This document shows, one piece after another, positions 17,604-25,588 of a DNA stretch of 64,000 nt. Made by a program: the position numbers and the translations under genes. Each line of letters starts with the position of its first letter. Positions within the stretch are counted from its first letter, which is position 1. A model generated the notes under the pieces. That model saw only the letters and a program-made list of their open reading frames with translations, had not been told where the DNA came from and searched no databases. The DNA comes from JAAXIE01 sp965204245 (GTDB taxonomy: Bacteria; Chloroflexota; Dehalococcoidia; Lucifugimonadales; JAAXIE01), in assembly GCA_965204245.1 (NCBI GenBank), contig CBDBED010000006.1, forward strand, positions 288,635-352,634, in the 5' to 3' direction.

Positions 17604-17945
17604 TTGCAACCTCATAATCCACACATCATGGAACTCATAGCCAGCGCCCCCTGGCGCGAGGCTGTCACCTACCGCCACACCTGGCCTCACGAGTACGTAG
17701 TGATTCCGAAGGATGGCCAACAGGAACTGCTGGCTGCGGTTCGCGAGCGTATCGAGCAGGGTGAGGGTGTCGAATGCCATTTCTTCCACCTGACGGGCAA
17801 GTATCTGTTCTTGGGAGACTACAAATACTGGCCCTTGGGCGACCTCGAAAAGGATGGCGTCGTCATACTCAACCGTGCCCTCCTCTACCGCGACCGCCGC
17901 GACTTCGTAATCAAGCCGGGCGACTCCGGCCTCCGAGAGGAGTAA
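17604..17945 (+). CDS. Unknown protein paired with DUF4268 nuclease-like gene
   Basis: 113 residues from a TTG at 17604, or 105 from the ATG at 17628. The sequence REAVTYRHTWPHEYVV, then VECHFFHLTGKYLFLGDYKYW and DGVVILNRALLYRDRRDF, looks like a compact soluble domain. I recall proteins of this kind encoded directly before DUF4268 proteins in other bacteria, which is the arrangement here (stop 5 nt before the next start). Function unknown; it may be an accessory of the nuclease-like partner. Confidence 0.65.
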   Translation: MQPHNPHIMELIASAPWREAVTYRHTWPHEYVVIPKDGQQELLAAVRERIEQGEGVECHFFHLTGKYLFLGDYKYWPLGDLEKDGVVILNRALLYRDRRDFVIKPGDSGLREE

Positions 17946-17950
17946 TCATC

Positions 17951-18934
17951 ATGGCCGAATCCCAAGAACAACTCGTGGACGTCCGTCAACACTGGGAGCA
18001 TGAAGCCCTGAATTTCACCCCTTGGCTGGCCAAGAATCTCGAACTGCTCGGCGACGCCATCGGTTTGAAACTGGAACTGGTCCAGCAAGAACGACTGATA
18101 GGCTCTATGTATCTCGATATCCTCGCCCGAGAGTCCGGGACCGATACCTTGGTGGCCATCGAAAACCAGTTGGAATGGACGGATACGGACCATCTGGGCC
18201 GACTCCTCATTTACGCCGCAGGAACCGGCGCTAGAGTCGCGATACTAGTGGCACCGGAGTTCATGTACGAACACGCCCAAGTCCTTCACCAACTAAATGA
18301 ATGGGCTGGCTCCAACGCAAGGTTCTATGGCGTGAAGGTCGAGGCCATCAAGAAGGCCGATGGTACTGACCCTGAGCCGAGGCTACTCAGAGTGGTGTGG
18401 CCCGGTGGTTGGGACAAGGAGCACACTCTGCCCTCAGTGCCACCTCCACCTCCTGAGATCGAACAGCACCAAGACTTCTTTCAACCCATTGTTGAGAAAC
18501 TGGCCTCGGACTCGGGCCTTCTCAGTGTTCGTCGGCGCTTTGACTATCGTGACCGGCTGTTTCCCTTCCGCGCCAACCCCGCTGTAGGTTACGCAGTGTC
18601 CTTTTGGAAAAGCGACGCTTGGGTCTACCTCCATATCGATACGAACGATAGCACCAAGGAGTTGTTCCACGAGCTGCAAACCGAACGGCAGGAAATCGAG
18701 TCTGAACTCCGAGTTGTGCCGGAACAGGAGTGGTGGTGGGGAAGGTCACGCACATTTTCCGCTATAGGTGTCTGTAAGACCGGCTCCATAGACGACCCAC
18801 CCGAACAGCTTGAAGCAACCCGCCAGTGGATGCTCGACCTACTCCCCAAATTCAAGGACGTCTTCGAGGAGCGGGTGGAGCGCCTTCTGACCAACCTACG
18901 TACTCCCCACGGAGATGGCCCCCAGCAGCCATGA
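17951..18934 (+). CDS. DUF4268 protein with PD-(D/E)xK-like nuclease domain
   Basis: 327 residues from an ATG behind GAGAGGAG. The N-terminal domain has the pattern of a PD-(D/E)xK nuclease of the NucS-like type: SMYLDILARES (Asp56), then VAIENQLEWTDTDHLGRLLIYAA (Glu71, Gln73). The C-terminal half (about 170-310) matches what I recall of DUF4268: FRANPAVGYAVSFWKSDAWVYLHID, ELFHELQTERQEIE and a late RQWMLDLLPKFKDVF. These proteins are often near restriction or defence genes, but the role is unproven. It forms a two-gene unit with the small protein upstream. Codon use is more relaxed than in the neighbouring metabolic genes, which fits acquisition as a cassette. Confidence 0.75.
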   Translation: MAESQEQLVDVRQHWEHEALNFTPWLAKNLELLGDAIGLKLELVQQERLIGSMYLDILARESGTDTLVAIENQLEWTDTDHLGRLLIYAAGTGARVAILVAPEFMYEHAQVLHQLNEWAGSNARFYGVKVEAIKKADGTDPEPRLLRVVWPGGWDKEHTLPSVPPPPPEIEQHQDFFQPIVEKLASDSGLLSVRRRFDYRDRLFPFRANPAVGYAVSFWKSDAWVYLHIDTNDSTKELFHELQTERQEIESELRVVPEQEWWWGRSRTFSAIGVCKTGSIDDPPEQLEATRQWMLDLLPKFKDVFEERVERLLTNLRTPHGDGPQQP

Positions 18935-19685
18935 CAAAAACCCCTTGCGCCCGCCACCCCCGATGTCCCATCATCAATCCATCGCCCCCGGCTCTCCGGC
19001 CACCGGCCAGACCCGGCAATCTATGGCGACCAGCCACGGAAACGGTAGGAACATCATGGGACCCCAAATAGCCAAGCCCCTGTTCCCCAGCATCCTCGCA
19101 CTTCTTTGCGCCGTTTTCTCCTGCATTTTCACGCCCTCCACCGTTGTCCCCGTGCCCAGCCTGCCCCCACGTCGACCCGCGCGGACCCACGGCCTGCGCT
19201 CCCTTGCCAGCGGACCCTCCGCAAGATTGGCCCTCCCTCAATTCACTCCTAACCGGCCATTCACGCCCCTTGAATTAGACCAAATTCCCCTAGCTGATTC
19301 AGATACAACCATGAGACCAATGAGACCACTCTCAGCCCTCGAAAATCCGTCCCCAGCTACGACTTTGCCCTCGTCAACCCACCCTTTTGCCCCCATTTTT
19401 CGCCACTCGCCAGATACAAAATCGCCCCAAAAGAGACCAGACTTTCGTAGCTGGCTCAGATACAACCATGCGGCCATAAGACCAATTTCAGCTACGAAAA
19501 CTTCGCCACAGCTACGATTTTGGTCTAATCAGCTACGAACTCGGCCCTCCGTCCCCTGTTTTCACAGCTACGAAAAGCTCCCAATGCGGACCAGACTTCC
19601 GTAGCTGTTTCAGATACAACCATGAGACCACCAAGACCACGGCCCGTAAGAGCGTAAGAGCCCTTGAGAAGAGGAGGACCCCCCC
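18935..19685. other. Intergenic region without a credible gene
   Basis: Reading frames here are proline- and serine-rich low-complexity strings without ribosome binding sites and look like chance. The right half (19291-19640) holds the short repeats listed separately. The dehalogenase-like gene follows. Confidence 0.5.
19282..19640. repeat. Three spaced copies of a ~50-bp repeat plus AGCTACGAAAA cores
   Basis: A unit reading about GACCAGACTTNCGTAGCTG and on through TTCAGATACAACCATGAGACCA occurs at about 19282-19330 (most diverged at its left end), 19435-19484 and 19589-19639. Its TAGCTG word is at 19291, 19448 and 19602, so the copies are spaced 157 and 154 nt. Between them lie further cores such as CAGCTACGAAAAC, CAGCTACGATTTTGGTC and CAGCTACGAAAAGC. 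No protein is encoded and no terminal inverted repeat or transposase is visible. Confidence 0.7.
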
Positions 19686-20558
19686 ATGTTTGAAGGCTTC
19701 GACCAGCGCCGTATCACCACCAGTGGTGCCGAGATCAACCTCGTGGTCGGCGGCAGCGGCCCGCCCCTGCTCCTCCTCCACGGCTACCCCCAGACCCACG
19801 TCATGTGGCACAAGGTCGCCCCAAAGCTCGCCGAGGACTTCACCGTCGTCGTCTCCGACCTCCGCGGCTACGGCGACAGCAGTAAGCCCCACGGCGATCC
19901 CGACCACGCCAACTACTCCAAGCGCGCTATGGCCCAGGACCAAGCCGAGGTCATGACCGCCCTTGGCTTCGACACCTTCTTCCTCGCAGGCCACGACCGC
20001 GGCGCCCGCGTCTCCCATCGCTTCACCAAGGACCACCAGCAACGCGTCCTCAAACTCGCTACCCTCGACATCATCCCAACCCACCGCATGTTCCAGATCG
20101 TGAACCAAGCCATGGCCACTGCCACCCACCACTGGTTCTTTCTCATCCAGCCCTACGACTACCCCGAGCGCATGATTGGCGCCGACCCCGACTGGTTTAT
20201 CCGCCACCGCTTCGAGCGCGGGCCCGACGCTGCCACCCACTACCCCAGGGAAGCCGTCGACGAGTATGTCCGCTGTTTCTCCGACCCCACAGCAATCCAC
20301 GCCACCTGCGAAGACTACCGCGCCGGCGCCAGCATCGACCTCGTCCACGATGATGCCGACTTCGCCAACAAGGTCACCTGCCCTATGCTCGCCCTATGGA
20401 GCCAGACCGGCTACGTCGGCCGCACCCAGGACGTCCTGACCACTTGGCACGACTACGCCACCACCGTCCGTGGCCACTCCTACCCCTGCGGCCATCACAT
20501 CCCCGAAGAAATGCCCGACCAAGTCCACACTGACCTCCGCGCCTTCTTCCTCGAATAG
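19686..20558 (+). CDS. Haloacetate/fluoroacetate dehalogenase-like alpha/beta hydrolase
   Basis: 290 residues. The oxyanion motif is LLHGYPQTHVMW and the nucleophile elbow is GHDRGARVSHR, so the nucleophile is Asp104 with Arg105 and Arg108 beside it. LDIIPT supplies Asp128, HW (149-150) and Tyr211 in CEDYRAG follow, and the catalytic His is about 270. Compared from memory with the Rhodopseudomonas fluoroacetate dehalogenase, the nucleophile, carboxylate-binding arginines, fluoride-binding His-Trp-Tyr and acid/base residues are all present. Such enzymes displace halide from 2-haloacids. Epoxide hydrolases also use an Asp nucleophile, but the HDRGxR...HW...Y set favours dehalogenase. A Rid-family gene follows by 28 nt. 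Confidence 0.82.
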   Translation: MFEGFDQRRITTSGAEINLVVGGSGPPLLLLHGYPQTHVMWHKVAPKLAEDFTVVVSDLRGYGDSSKPHGDPDHANYSKRAMAQDQAEVMTALGFDTFFLAGHDRGARVSHRFTKDHQQRVLKLATLDIIPTHRMFQIVNQAMATATHHWFFLIQPYDYPERMIGADPDWFIRHRFERGPDAATHYPREAVDEYVRCFSDPTAIHATCEDYRAGASIDLVHDDADFANKVTCPMLALWSQTGYVGRTQDVLTTWHDYATTVRGHSYPCGHHIPEEMPDQVHTDLRAFFLE

Positions 20559-20586
20559 TGCCCCCATCTGATCAAGGAGTGCCTTC

Positions 20587-20991
20587 ATGAAAAAGACCGT
20601 CTACAACCCCGAGACCATCGGCCCTCCCGTGGGCCACTTCGACCGCGCCGTCCAATTCGACAACTGGCTCTTCGTATCCGGTGTCTCTGCCATGACCGGC
20701 CTCACCGGCCCCATGAACGAGCGCAAACTGGAACCCGGCATCGAGCGCCAGACCCAACTGACCCTCGATAACATCGAGAAGGTTCTCCAAGCCGCCGGCG
20801 GCTCCCTCAGCGACATCTACGAGATGCGCGTCATCGTCAAGGAGCGCGAACACTTCCCCGTAGTCGACCGCCAGCTTCGCGAGCGTATCCCCAACAAGGG
20901 CTACATCTCCCACGGCTACAAGGGCGAACTCCTCCACCCCGAAATGGAACTGGAGATTGAGGTCTACGCCTACCTCGGCGATCTGGAGTAG
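20587..20991 (+). CDS. Rid family protein (RidA/YjgF-like, non-canonical)
   Basis: 134 residues with the family's trimeric chorismate-mutase-like fold: FVSGVSAM, QTQLTLDNIEKVLQAAGGSLSDIYEMRVIVKERE. RidA deaminates reactive enamine/imine intermediates using an arginine in a late P-A-R-S segment; here that part reads YISHGYKGELLHPEME, so the canonical arginine is not seen and deaminase activity is doubtful. It starts with ATG behind AAGGAG and probably shares a transcript with the dehalogenase-like gene. Better described as a Rid subfamily member than as RidA. Confidence 0.82.
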   Translation: MKKTVYNPETIGPPVGHFDRAVQFDNWLFVSGVSAMTGLTGPMNERKLEPGIERQTQLTLDNIEKVLQAAGGSLSDIYEMRVIVKEREHFPVVDRQLRERIPNKGYISHGYKGELLHPEMELEIEVYAYLGDLE

Positions 20992-20998
20992 GGAAAGA

Positions 20999-21805
20999 TC
21001 ACCCGAACGCCTTCAGGAACCCCACCATGATGCGGCAGGTCTCCTCAGGCTGTTCGTACCCATAGAAGTGCCCGCACCTCTGCATGATTTTCATATACGA
21101 GTTGGGTATGACGGCACTGAGGCCCTCGGCCTGCCCGACAGGGGCCCGCGCATCATCCTCCCCCACTACGATCAACGTCGGGCAAGTGATTTCCCCCAGC
21201 CTGTCCGCTATGTCCGCGCGGGTCGCCCCAACAAGCTCCCCGTATGACTTGGGGTCGTTGCGTAGCAGAGACTGACGCAGCTTCTCCACCGCCGCCGGGT
21301 TGGTCTGCACCGTATGAGGGCTATAGGCCCCAAGACTGAACTCAAAAGTGGCCTCGACGATCTCCTCGATGCTAGCCCCGTCAGCAGCCATCTTCAGCCT
21401 CACCGCGAATCCCGAGCGGTCACCCAAAGCCGAACTCGGCAAAGGACTCCGCGACCCCATCAACAGCAACGAACTGACCATCTGCGGATAGCGCAACACG
21501 AAGTTCATCGCAATCAGACCGCCCAGCGACCATCCCGATATCGCCGCCCGCGGCACTTCAAGATGCTTCATCAGAGCAGCTAGGTCGTCCGCCCAGATGT
21601 CGTCCGACAGCGGCGCATCGCTCAACCGGACCGTCTGCCCATGCCCCCGCATATCATAGGTATAGACCTTGTACCGCTGGCTCAGTATGGGGATCACATC
21701 CTCGAAACCCTTGCTGTCGCCCCCTGTGCCATGCACCAGCACCAACGGAGGGCCATCGCCCGCAATTTCATAATAGAATTTGCAGTCACCAACCTCTGCG
21801 AACAT
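20999..21805 (-). CDS. Alpha/beta-fold hydrolase
   Basis: 268 residues with LVHGTGG (oxyanion loop), DMRGHGQT, the nucleophile elbow SGWSLGG (Ser93), an acidic residue after LIVVGEDDARAP and a late GHF histidine. The layout is that of esterases, lactonases (3-oxoadipate enol-lactonase-like) and C-C hydrolases of aromatic degradation, which cannot be told apart here. It is convergent with the Rid gene (7 nt between stops) and follows the PanE-like gene on the same strand, so those two may be co-transcribed. Confidence 0.87.
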   Translation of the reverse strand: MFAEVGDCKFYYEIAGDGPPLVLVHGTGGDSKGFEDVIPILSQRYKVYTYDMRGHGQTVRLSDAPLSDDIWADDLAALMKHLEVPRAAISGWSLGGLIAMNFVLRYPQMVSSLLLMGSRSPLPSSALGDRSGFAVRLKMAADGASIEEIVEATFEFSLGAYSPHTVQTNPAAVEKLRQSLLRNDPKSYGELVGATRADIADRLGEITCPTLIVVGEDDARAPVGQAEGLSAVIPNSYMKIMQRCGHFYGYEQPEETCRIMVGFLKAFG

Positions 21806-21829
21806 GGCTACTCGCTCCGATGGTTCATG

Positions 21830-22765
21830 TCAGGGACTGGACCCAGCATTGGCATTGCGCAGTTCCCAAGGTTTGAGGATGCCGTACAGGGCGTCATTCA
21901 GGGGCGTAGGCACTCCCGTCTCACGCCCCATGCGTATGATGACACCGGTCAAGCCCTCCAGTTCCACAGGCCTCCCCTCCATGAAGTCCTTGGCCAATGA
22001 GGCGCGTCCTTCCGCTGGAAAGCGGTCCAAGGACTCCATGGCCCATTCATGAGAATCGTCCATGATGGGGTCTCCACGAGCCCGACCCACGTCAAGGGCC
22101 TCCTGCACCACCCCGCTGATGAGCGCCCTTGACTCAGGGATCATACGCATCTCCCCATATACCGAGCCAGTCGCCGCACACACCGTGGCTGCGCCAGCGA
22201 TATACGAGAACTTCTTCCACAACATCCCCATCATGTTCTCGTGAAGCTCCACCCGCCAACCAGCATTGGCGAACACTTCGCAAAGGTCGCGCCCTCGCTG
22301 AGTGATACCGGGACGCACCTCGCCGAAGTCACAGGTGCCCGGCCCCCCCTGGCTCACCAAGCCCGGCTCCACAACCCGCCCCTCAAGGTAAACCGAACCG
22401 ATCATGACCCGTTCCTCACCAAATGCGCCAGCCAACTGCCTCCAGTTGTCGATCCCATTCTGGAGGGTCAGCACAACGGTCGTGGGTCCAACGATGGCCC
22501 GAATGGCCTCTATCGCCGGACCGTTCTGGTACATCTTTACGGTGAAGAGGACGAGGTCCTGCTCGCCAAGGTCGGCGGTGTCTTCTACAGCCTGACCGTG
22601 GGCGACAAAGGCGCCGCTCTGGCTGCTCTCTACCCTGAGACCGGTCTGGCGTATGGCTTCCAAATGGGCCCCACGGGCAATAAAGGTCACATCATGTCCA
22701 GCGTGGGCGAGGAGCCCGCCAAAGTAGCCTCCGGTGCCTCCAGTGCCCATTACCGCGATCTTCAT
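21830..22765 (-). CDS. Ketopantoate reductase (PanE/ApbA) family oxidoreductase
   Basis: 311 residues from the ATG at 22765, which sits behind GAGGGTGGTG and gives the expected N-terminal MKIAVMGTGGTGGYFGG (NADP-binding glycine loop, 7-17). The frame stays open 17 codons upstream, but that would place extra residues before the first strand. The catalytic domain has LWKKFSYIAGAATVCAATG with the expected lysine and a late RPVELEGLTGVIIRMG. PanE makes pantoate for coenzyme A; many paralogs reduce other 2-oxo acids. With no other pantothenate gene nearby, I keep the call at family level. Confidence 0.88.
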   Translation of the reverse strand: MKIAVMGTGGTGGYFGGLLAHAGHDVTFIARGAHLEAIRQTGLRVESSQSGAFVAHGQAVEDTADLGEQDLVLFTVKMYQNGPAIEAIRAIVGPTTVVLTLQNGIDNWRQLAGAFGEERVMIGSVYLEGRVVEPGLVSQGGPGTCDFGEVRPGITQRGRDLCEVFANAGWRVELHENMMGMLWKKFSYIAGAATVCAATGSVYGEMRMIPESRALISGVVQEALDVGRARGDPIMDDSHEWAMESLDRFPAEGRASLAKDFMEGRPVELEGLTGVIIRMGRETGVPTPLNDALYGILKPWELRNANAGSSP

Positions 22766-22878
22766 GGCATCACCACCCTCTTCATCGAGAGTCGGACGCA
22801 AAGCGCGTCGGGCCAATGATGCACGCGATAGCGTGGGGTGTCAAAGCAATGCACCTCAAGGGCACCTATGACTAGGCT

Positions 22879-24093
22879 TCAGCGAGCGTTTTCGCCGAAC
22901 TGCCTTCCGAAGAGGCTCGTGAGCAGGGCGCTGGCGATGGTCACCCCGAGGCAGAGGTAACCTATTCCTTCGTATCCCGTGCTGGCTAGCAAAGCACCGG
23001 CGAGAGCTCCGCCCAACACGCCTCCCATCTGATTACTCAGACCCATGAGGCCCACCCCTGTGGCCTTGGAGTCTCCTGAATATTCAGTGCACGCTGCCAC
23101 GAGGACAGGATGGGTCACGCTGAGCAAGCCGGTTCCAAGCGTTGCCACGGCCACCGACACCCAGAGATTAAGGCCAGCGGAGAACAACAGAAGGCTGCAG
23201 ACGCCTCCAACCACGGAGGTGGCCGCCACGAGCAGGGCGCGACGCCTTCTCTTCGCCACGAATCCCCCAGAGTAGCTTCCAATCATCTGTCCCACTGCGG
23301 ATATAGCTAAAGGGAGGGCTACAAATCCTACGCTCACGTCGTAAGTATGTATCAGGTAGGCGGCGAAATAGCTCAGGGTCCCCCAGTAGGCAATACGCTG
23401 GGTCATGTTGACGCCAATGGCCACACGGAAGAACCGCATCGATAGCAGCGACCAGTATCGCGAGAAGAACACCCAGTTGCGTGCCCGCATCTTGCTTCCT
23501 CGTGGGAACCAAAGCCAGTTGGCAAGAAACACTGATGCCAGGAACACGCCCGAAACGAATAGGGCAAACCGCCATCCGTTCCACTCTGCCAGCAGGGCTA
23601 CCATGGGGACTGTGACAGCCGACGTAATCACACTGATTGCCAGCAGAGCGCCAATCGCTTGGGCCCGTCTCGCCGGAGAAATGATGTCGGACACAGCCCC
23701 CACTGCATTGGGCGGCAGCATTCCTCCAGCCAAGCCAGTCAATACCCGAAGAACCAGAAGTGCCTCGATATTGGGCGCGAACGCCGACCCAAGGACGGAT
23801 GCTGAGAGGACGAACAACCCTGCGAGGCACACGGGGCGACGTCCAAAAGAGTCCGACAACGGCCCGACCGACACGACGGACACTGCCCAAGCAGCAAAGG
23901 TGGCGGTGGCCAACTGGCCGGCGACGGCTACTGATATCTCCATATCGGTGGCGATCTCCACCAGGAGAGGAGGCACGAAGAGTACAGCGCTATGACTGGC
24001 TAGAACCGCCAGCGAGACCACGGCGAAGAAACCCGCCTTGTTCACCGCCCGGTCGATTGTCTGTGCCGTCAGTTTTGCGATGCCGCTATTCAC
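22879..24093 (-). CDS. Major facilitator superfamily transporter
   Basis: 404 residues with about twelve hydrophobic segments. The cytoplasmic loop motif between helices 2 and 3 is recognisable as GPLSDSFGRRPV, and the halves are separated by a basic loop (about residues 198-212). The pattern is that of drug/metabolite efflux MFS proteins (PRP... SVTHPVLVAACTE and GLMGLSNQMGGVLGGALAGALL in the C-terminal half). The substrate cannot be inferred. It is transcribed alone. An alternative start is possible, but the first residues (NSGIAKLTAQTIDRAVNKAGFF) fit an N-terminal tail. Confidence 0.9.
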   Translation of the reverse strand: MNSGIAKLTAQTIDRAVNKAGFFAVVSLAVLASHSAVLFVPPLLVEIATDMEISVAVAGQLATATFAAWAVSVVSVGPLSDSFGRRPVCLAGLFVLSASVLGSAFAPNIEALLVLRVLTGLAGGMLPPNAVGAVSDIISPARRAQAIGALLAISVITSAVTVPMVALLAEWNGWRFALFVSGVFLASVFLANWLWFPRGSKMRARNWVFFSRYWSLLSMRFFRVAIGVNMTQRIAYWGTLSYFAAYLIHTYDVSVGFVALPLAISAVGQMIGSYSGGFVAKRRRRALLVAATSVVGGVCSLLLFSAGLNLWVSVAVATLGTGLLSVTHPVLVAACTEYSGDSKATGVGLMGLSNQMGGVLGGALAGALLASTGYEGIGYLCLGVTIASALLTSLFGRQFGENAR

Positions 24094-24148
24094 TATCCCG
24101 CATGATCCCGCCCATTCTCCGCCATCGAAGACTCGTCCAGACGCCTAA

Positions 24149-24961
24149 CTATGGCTCCTCTACATGATGGGGGATCTCGCCGCCACAATGAGGACAGACT
24201 ATGGGTTGCAACTCACGTCTGCGACGTAGTTCGTCGACAAAGCCCGATCCCAGAATACCTGCGGGCAAAGCGAACAGGCCTATCCCAAGTACCGCGATCA
24301 GACTTGCCAGAATGCGACCCAGGGTAGTGACCGGAAAGAAGTCGCCGTACCCTACCGTCGTCAGGGTGATTACACTCCAATACATCGCCTCGGGGATACT
24401 GCCGAACCTGTCGGGTTGAGCGCTGTGCTCAGCAAAGAACATCAAGGACGCCGCGATCAGCTGCAGCACTACCAAGACCAAGATCACCGTGAGCAACTGG
24501 TAACCCTTGTCGTGCAGCACCCTCGCGAGCGTGCGTATACCGGAGGAGTAGCGACTCAAGCGAGCTACTTGGGCAAGGAGTCGCAGGGCCCTCAACAACC
24601 TCAGGTCCAGTGCGCTCCATCCCCCGAACAGGCCTACGTAAAACGGTAGTACGGCCATCAGGTCGATTAACGCCAATGGAGAGCGCGCGTGCCATAGCCG
24701 ACCCCACAATGGCGAAGAATATCGCTCCTCCACAGTGCAGCACCAAGCCCTCAGAAGGTACTCCGCAGAAAAGACCGTTATGGATATGATCTCGAATACA
24801 CGAAAGGCTTGGGGGGCCACATCGTGAACCTCGTCCACAGTACTTAGAATCAAAGCCACTGCGTTGAGGGAGATCAGCACGATCAGGAAAATGTCGAACG
24901 CATGGCTAGCCCGGTTGTCGGGAGTCGCGGCCTCTAGGATATCGTAGACCCACGCCTTCAT
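24149..24961 (-). CDS. Voltage-gated potassium channel-like ion transport protein
   Basis: 270 residues with six hydrophobic segments. Helix 4 carries a regularly spaced arginine series (RLLRALRLLAQVARLSRY, Arg121 on), the voltage-sensor pattern. The pore loop has the K+ selectivity filter TVGYGD (202-207), preceded by YWSVITL. The C-terminus ends with CPHCGGEIPHH, a single Cys-x-x-Cys plus His pair that could bind metal if the subunits come together. Length fits small bacterial Kv channels such as KvAP-like proteins. Transcribed alone. Confidence 0.93.
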   Translation of the reverse strand: MKAWVYDILEAATPDNRASHAFDIFLIVLISLNAVALILSTVDEVHDVAPQAFRVFEIISITVFSAEYLLRAWCCTVEERYSSPLWGRLWHARSPLALIDLMAVLPFYVGLFGGWSALDLRLLRALRLLAQVARLSRYSSGIRTLARVLHDKGYQLLTVILVLVVLQLIAASLMFFAEHSAQPDRFGSIPEAMYWSVITLTTVGYGDFFPVTTLGRILASLIAVLGIGLFALPAGILGSGFVDELRRRRELQPIVCPHCGGEIPHHVEEP

Positions 24962-25093
24962 GGCACGGGTAGATTAGCACAAGCCCTCAGAGGAGACATG
25001 CGGGCGAGGGGCGCGCCAGAGAGTACGGCCTGCGGAGGAGTCCAGTCTACCGATCTAGCTAACCTTGGGACTGCTGTTAACACCAAGTGGAGG

Positions 25094-25474
25094 TTACGGG
25101 GCTCCTACCCACCCATTCTCGGTGATGTCAATCGTTTGCTCGTTGGGCCCTTGATACTTGACTTCGTAATAGAAGTCGCCCCCGCCTGGAGGTGCGTGGG
25201 AAGGAAGCTCAGGAGCACCGACCGACTCCAACTTTTCGATAGTGGCCTTGAGGTCATCTACTTTGAAACCGAAGTGGTCGAAACCCAAGCGACCCTCAGG
25301 GCCTACCATACGTACAGATGAAGGGAGGATAGCGAGATTGATATAACCGTCTGTCAAGTAGACTCCATCAGAACCAGCCGGGCCCGCCGCCGTTAAGTCG
25401 AAAACGTCTTGATAGAACTTGGCAGTCCCTTGAGGGTCGTCGGTGAAGAGGGCCACATGCCTCAGCTTGTTCAT
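25094..25474 (-). CDS. VOC (glyoxalase/bleomycin-resistance/dioxygenase) superfamily protein
   Basis: 126 residues covering one VOC module pair: MNKLRHVALFTDDPQGTAKFYQDVFDL, then DGYINLAILPSS and GRLGFDHFGFKVDDL, ending with FYYEVKYQGPNEQTIDITENG. His7, His about 80 and a late Glu are the probable metal ligands. Family members isomerise, cleave or bind small organic substrates; the activity cannot be chosen from sequence. It starts with ATG after a GAAAGAGG-like site, separate from both neighbours. Confidence 0.85.
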   Translation of the reverse strand: MNKLRHVALFTDDPQGTAKFYQDVFDLTAAGPAGSDGVYLTDGYINLAILPSSVRMVGPEGRLGFDHFGFKVDDLKATIEKLESVGAPELPSHAPPGGGDFYYEVKYQGPNEQTIDITENGWVGAP

Positions 25475-25588
25475 GATGCCTCTTTCAATGTTGGTTGGAG
25501 CATTGTTTGCGGATATTAGCTGAAGCCACAGAACGCGTCAACGGAGACTCATTCCTCAGGCTTCGAGTATTCGCTGGCCATTAGCATC

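Noticed and set aside
18915..19604. 229-codon plus-strand frame between the DUF4268 and dehalogenase genes
   Set aside because: Low-complexity Pro/Ser content, overlaps the end of the DUF4268 gene and the repeat array, and no ribosome binding site.
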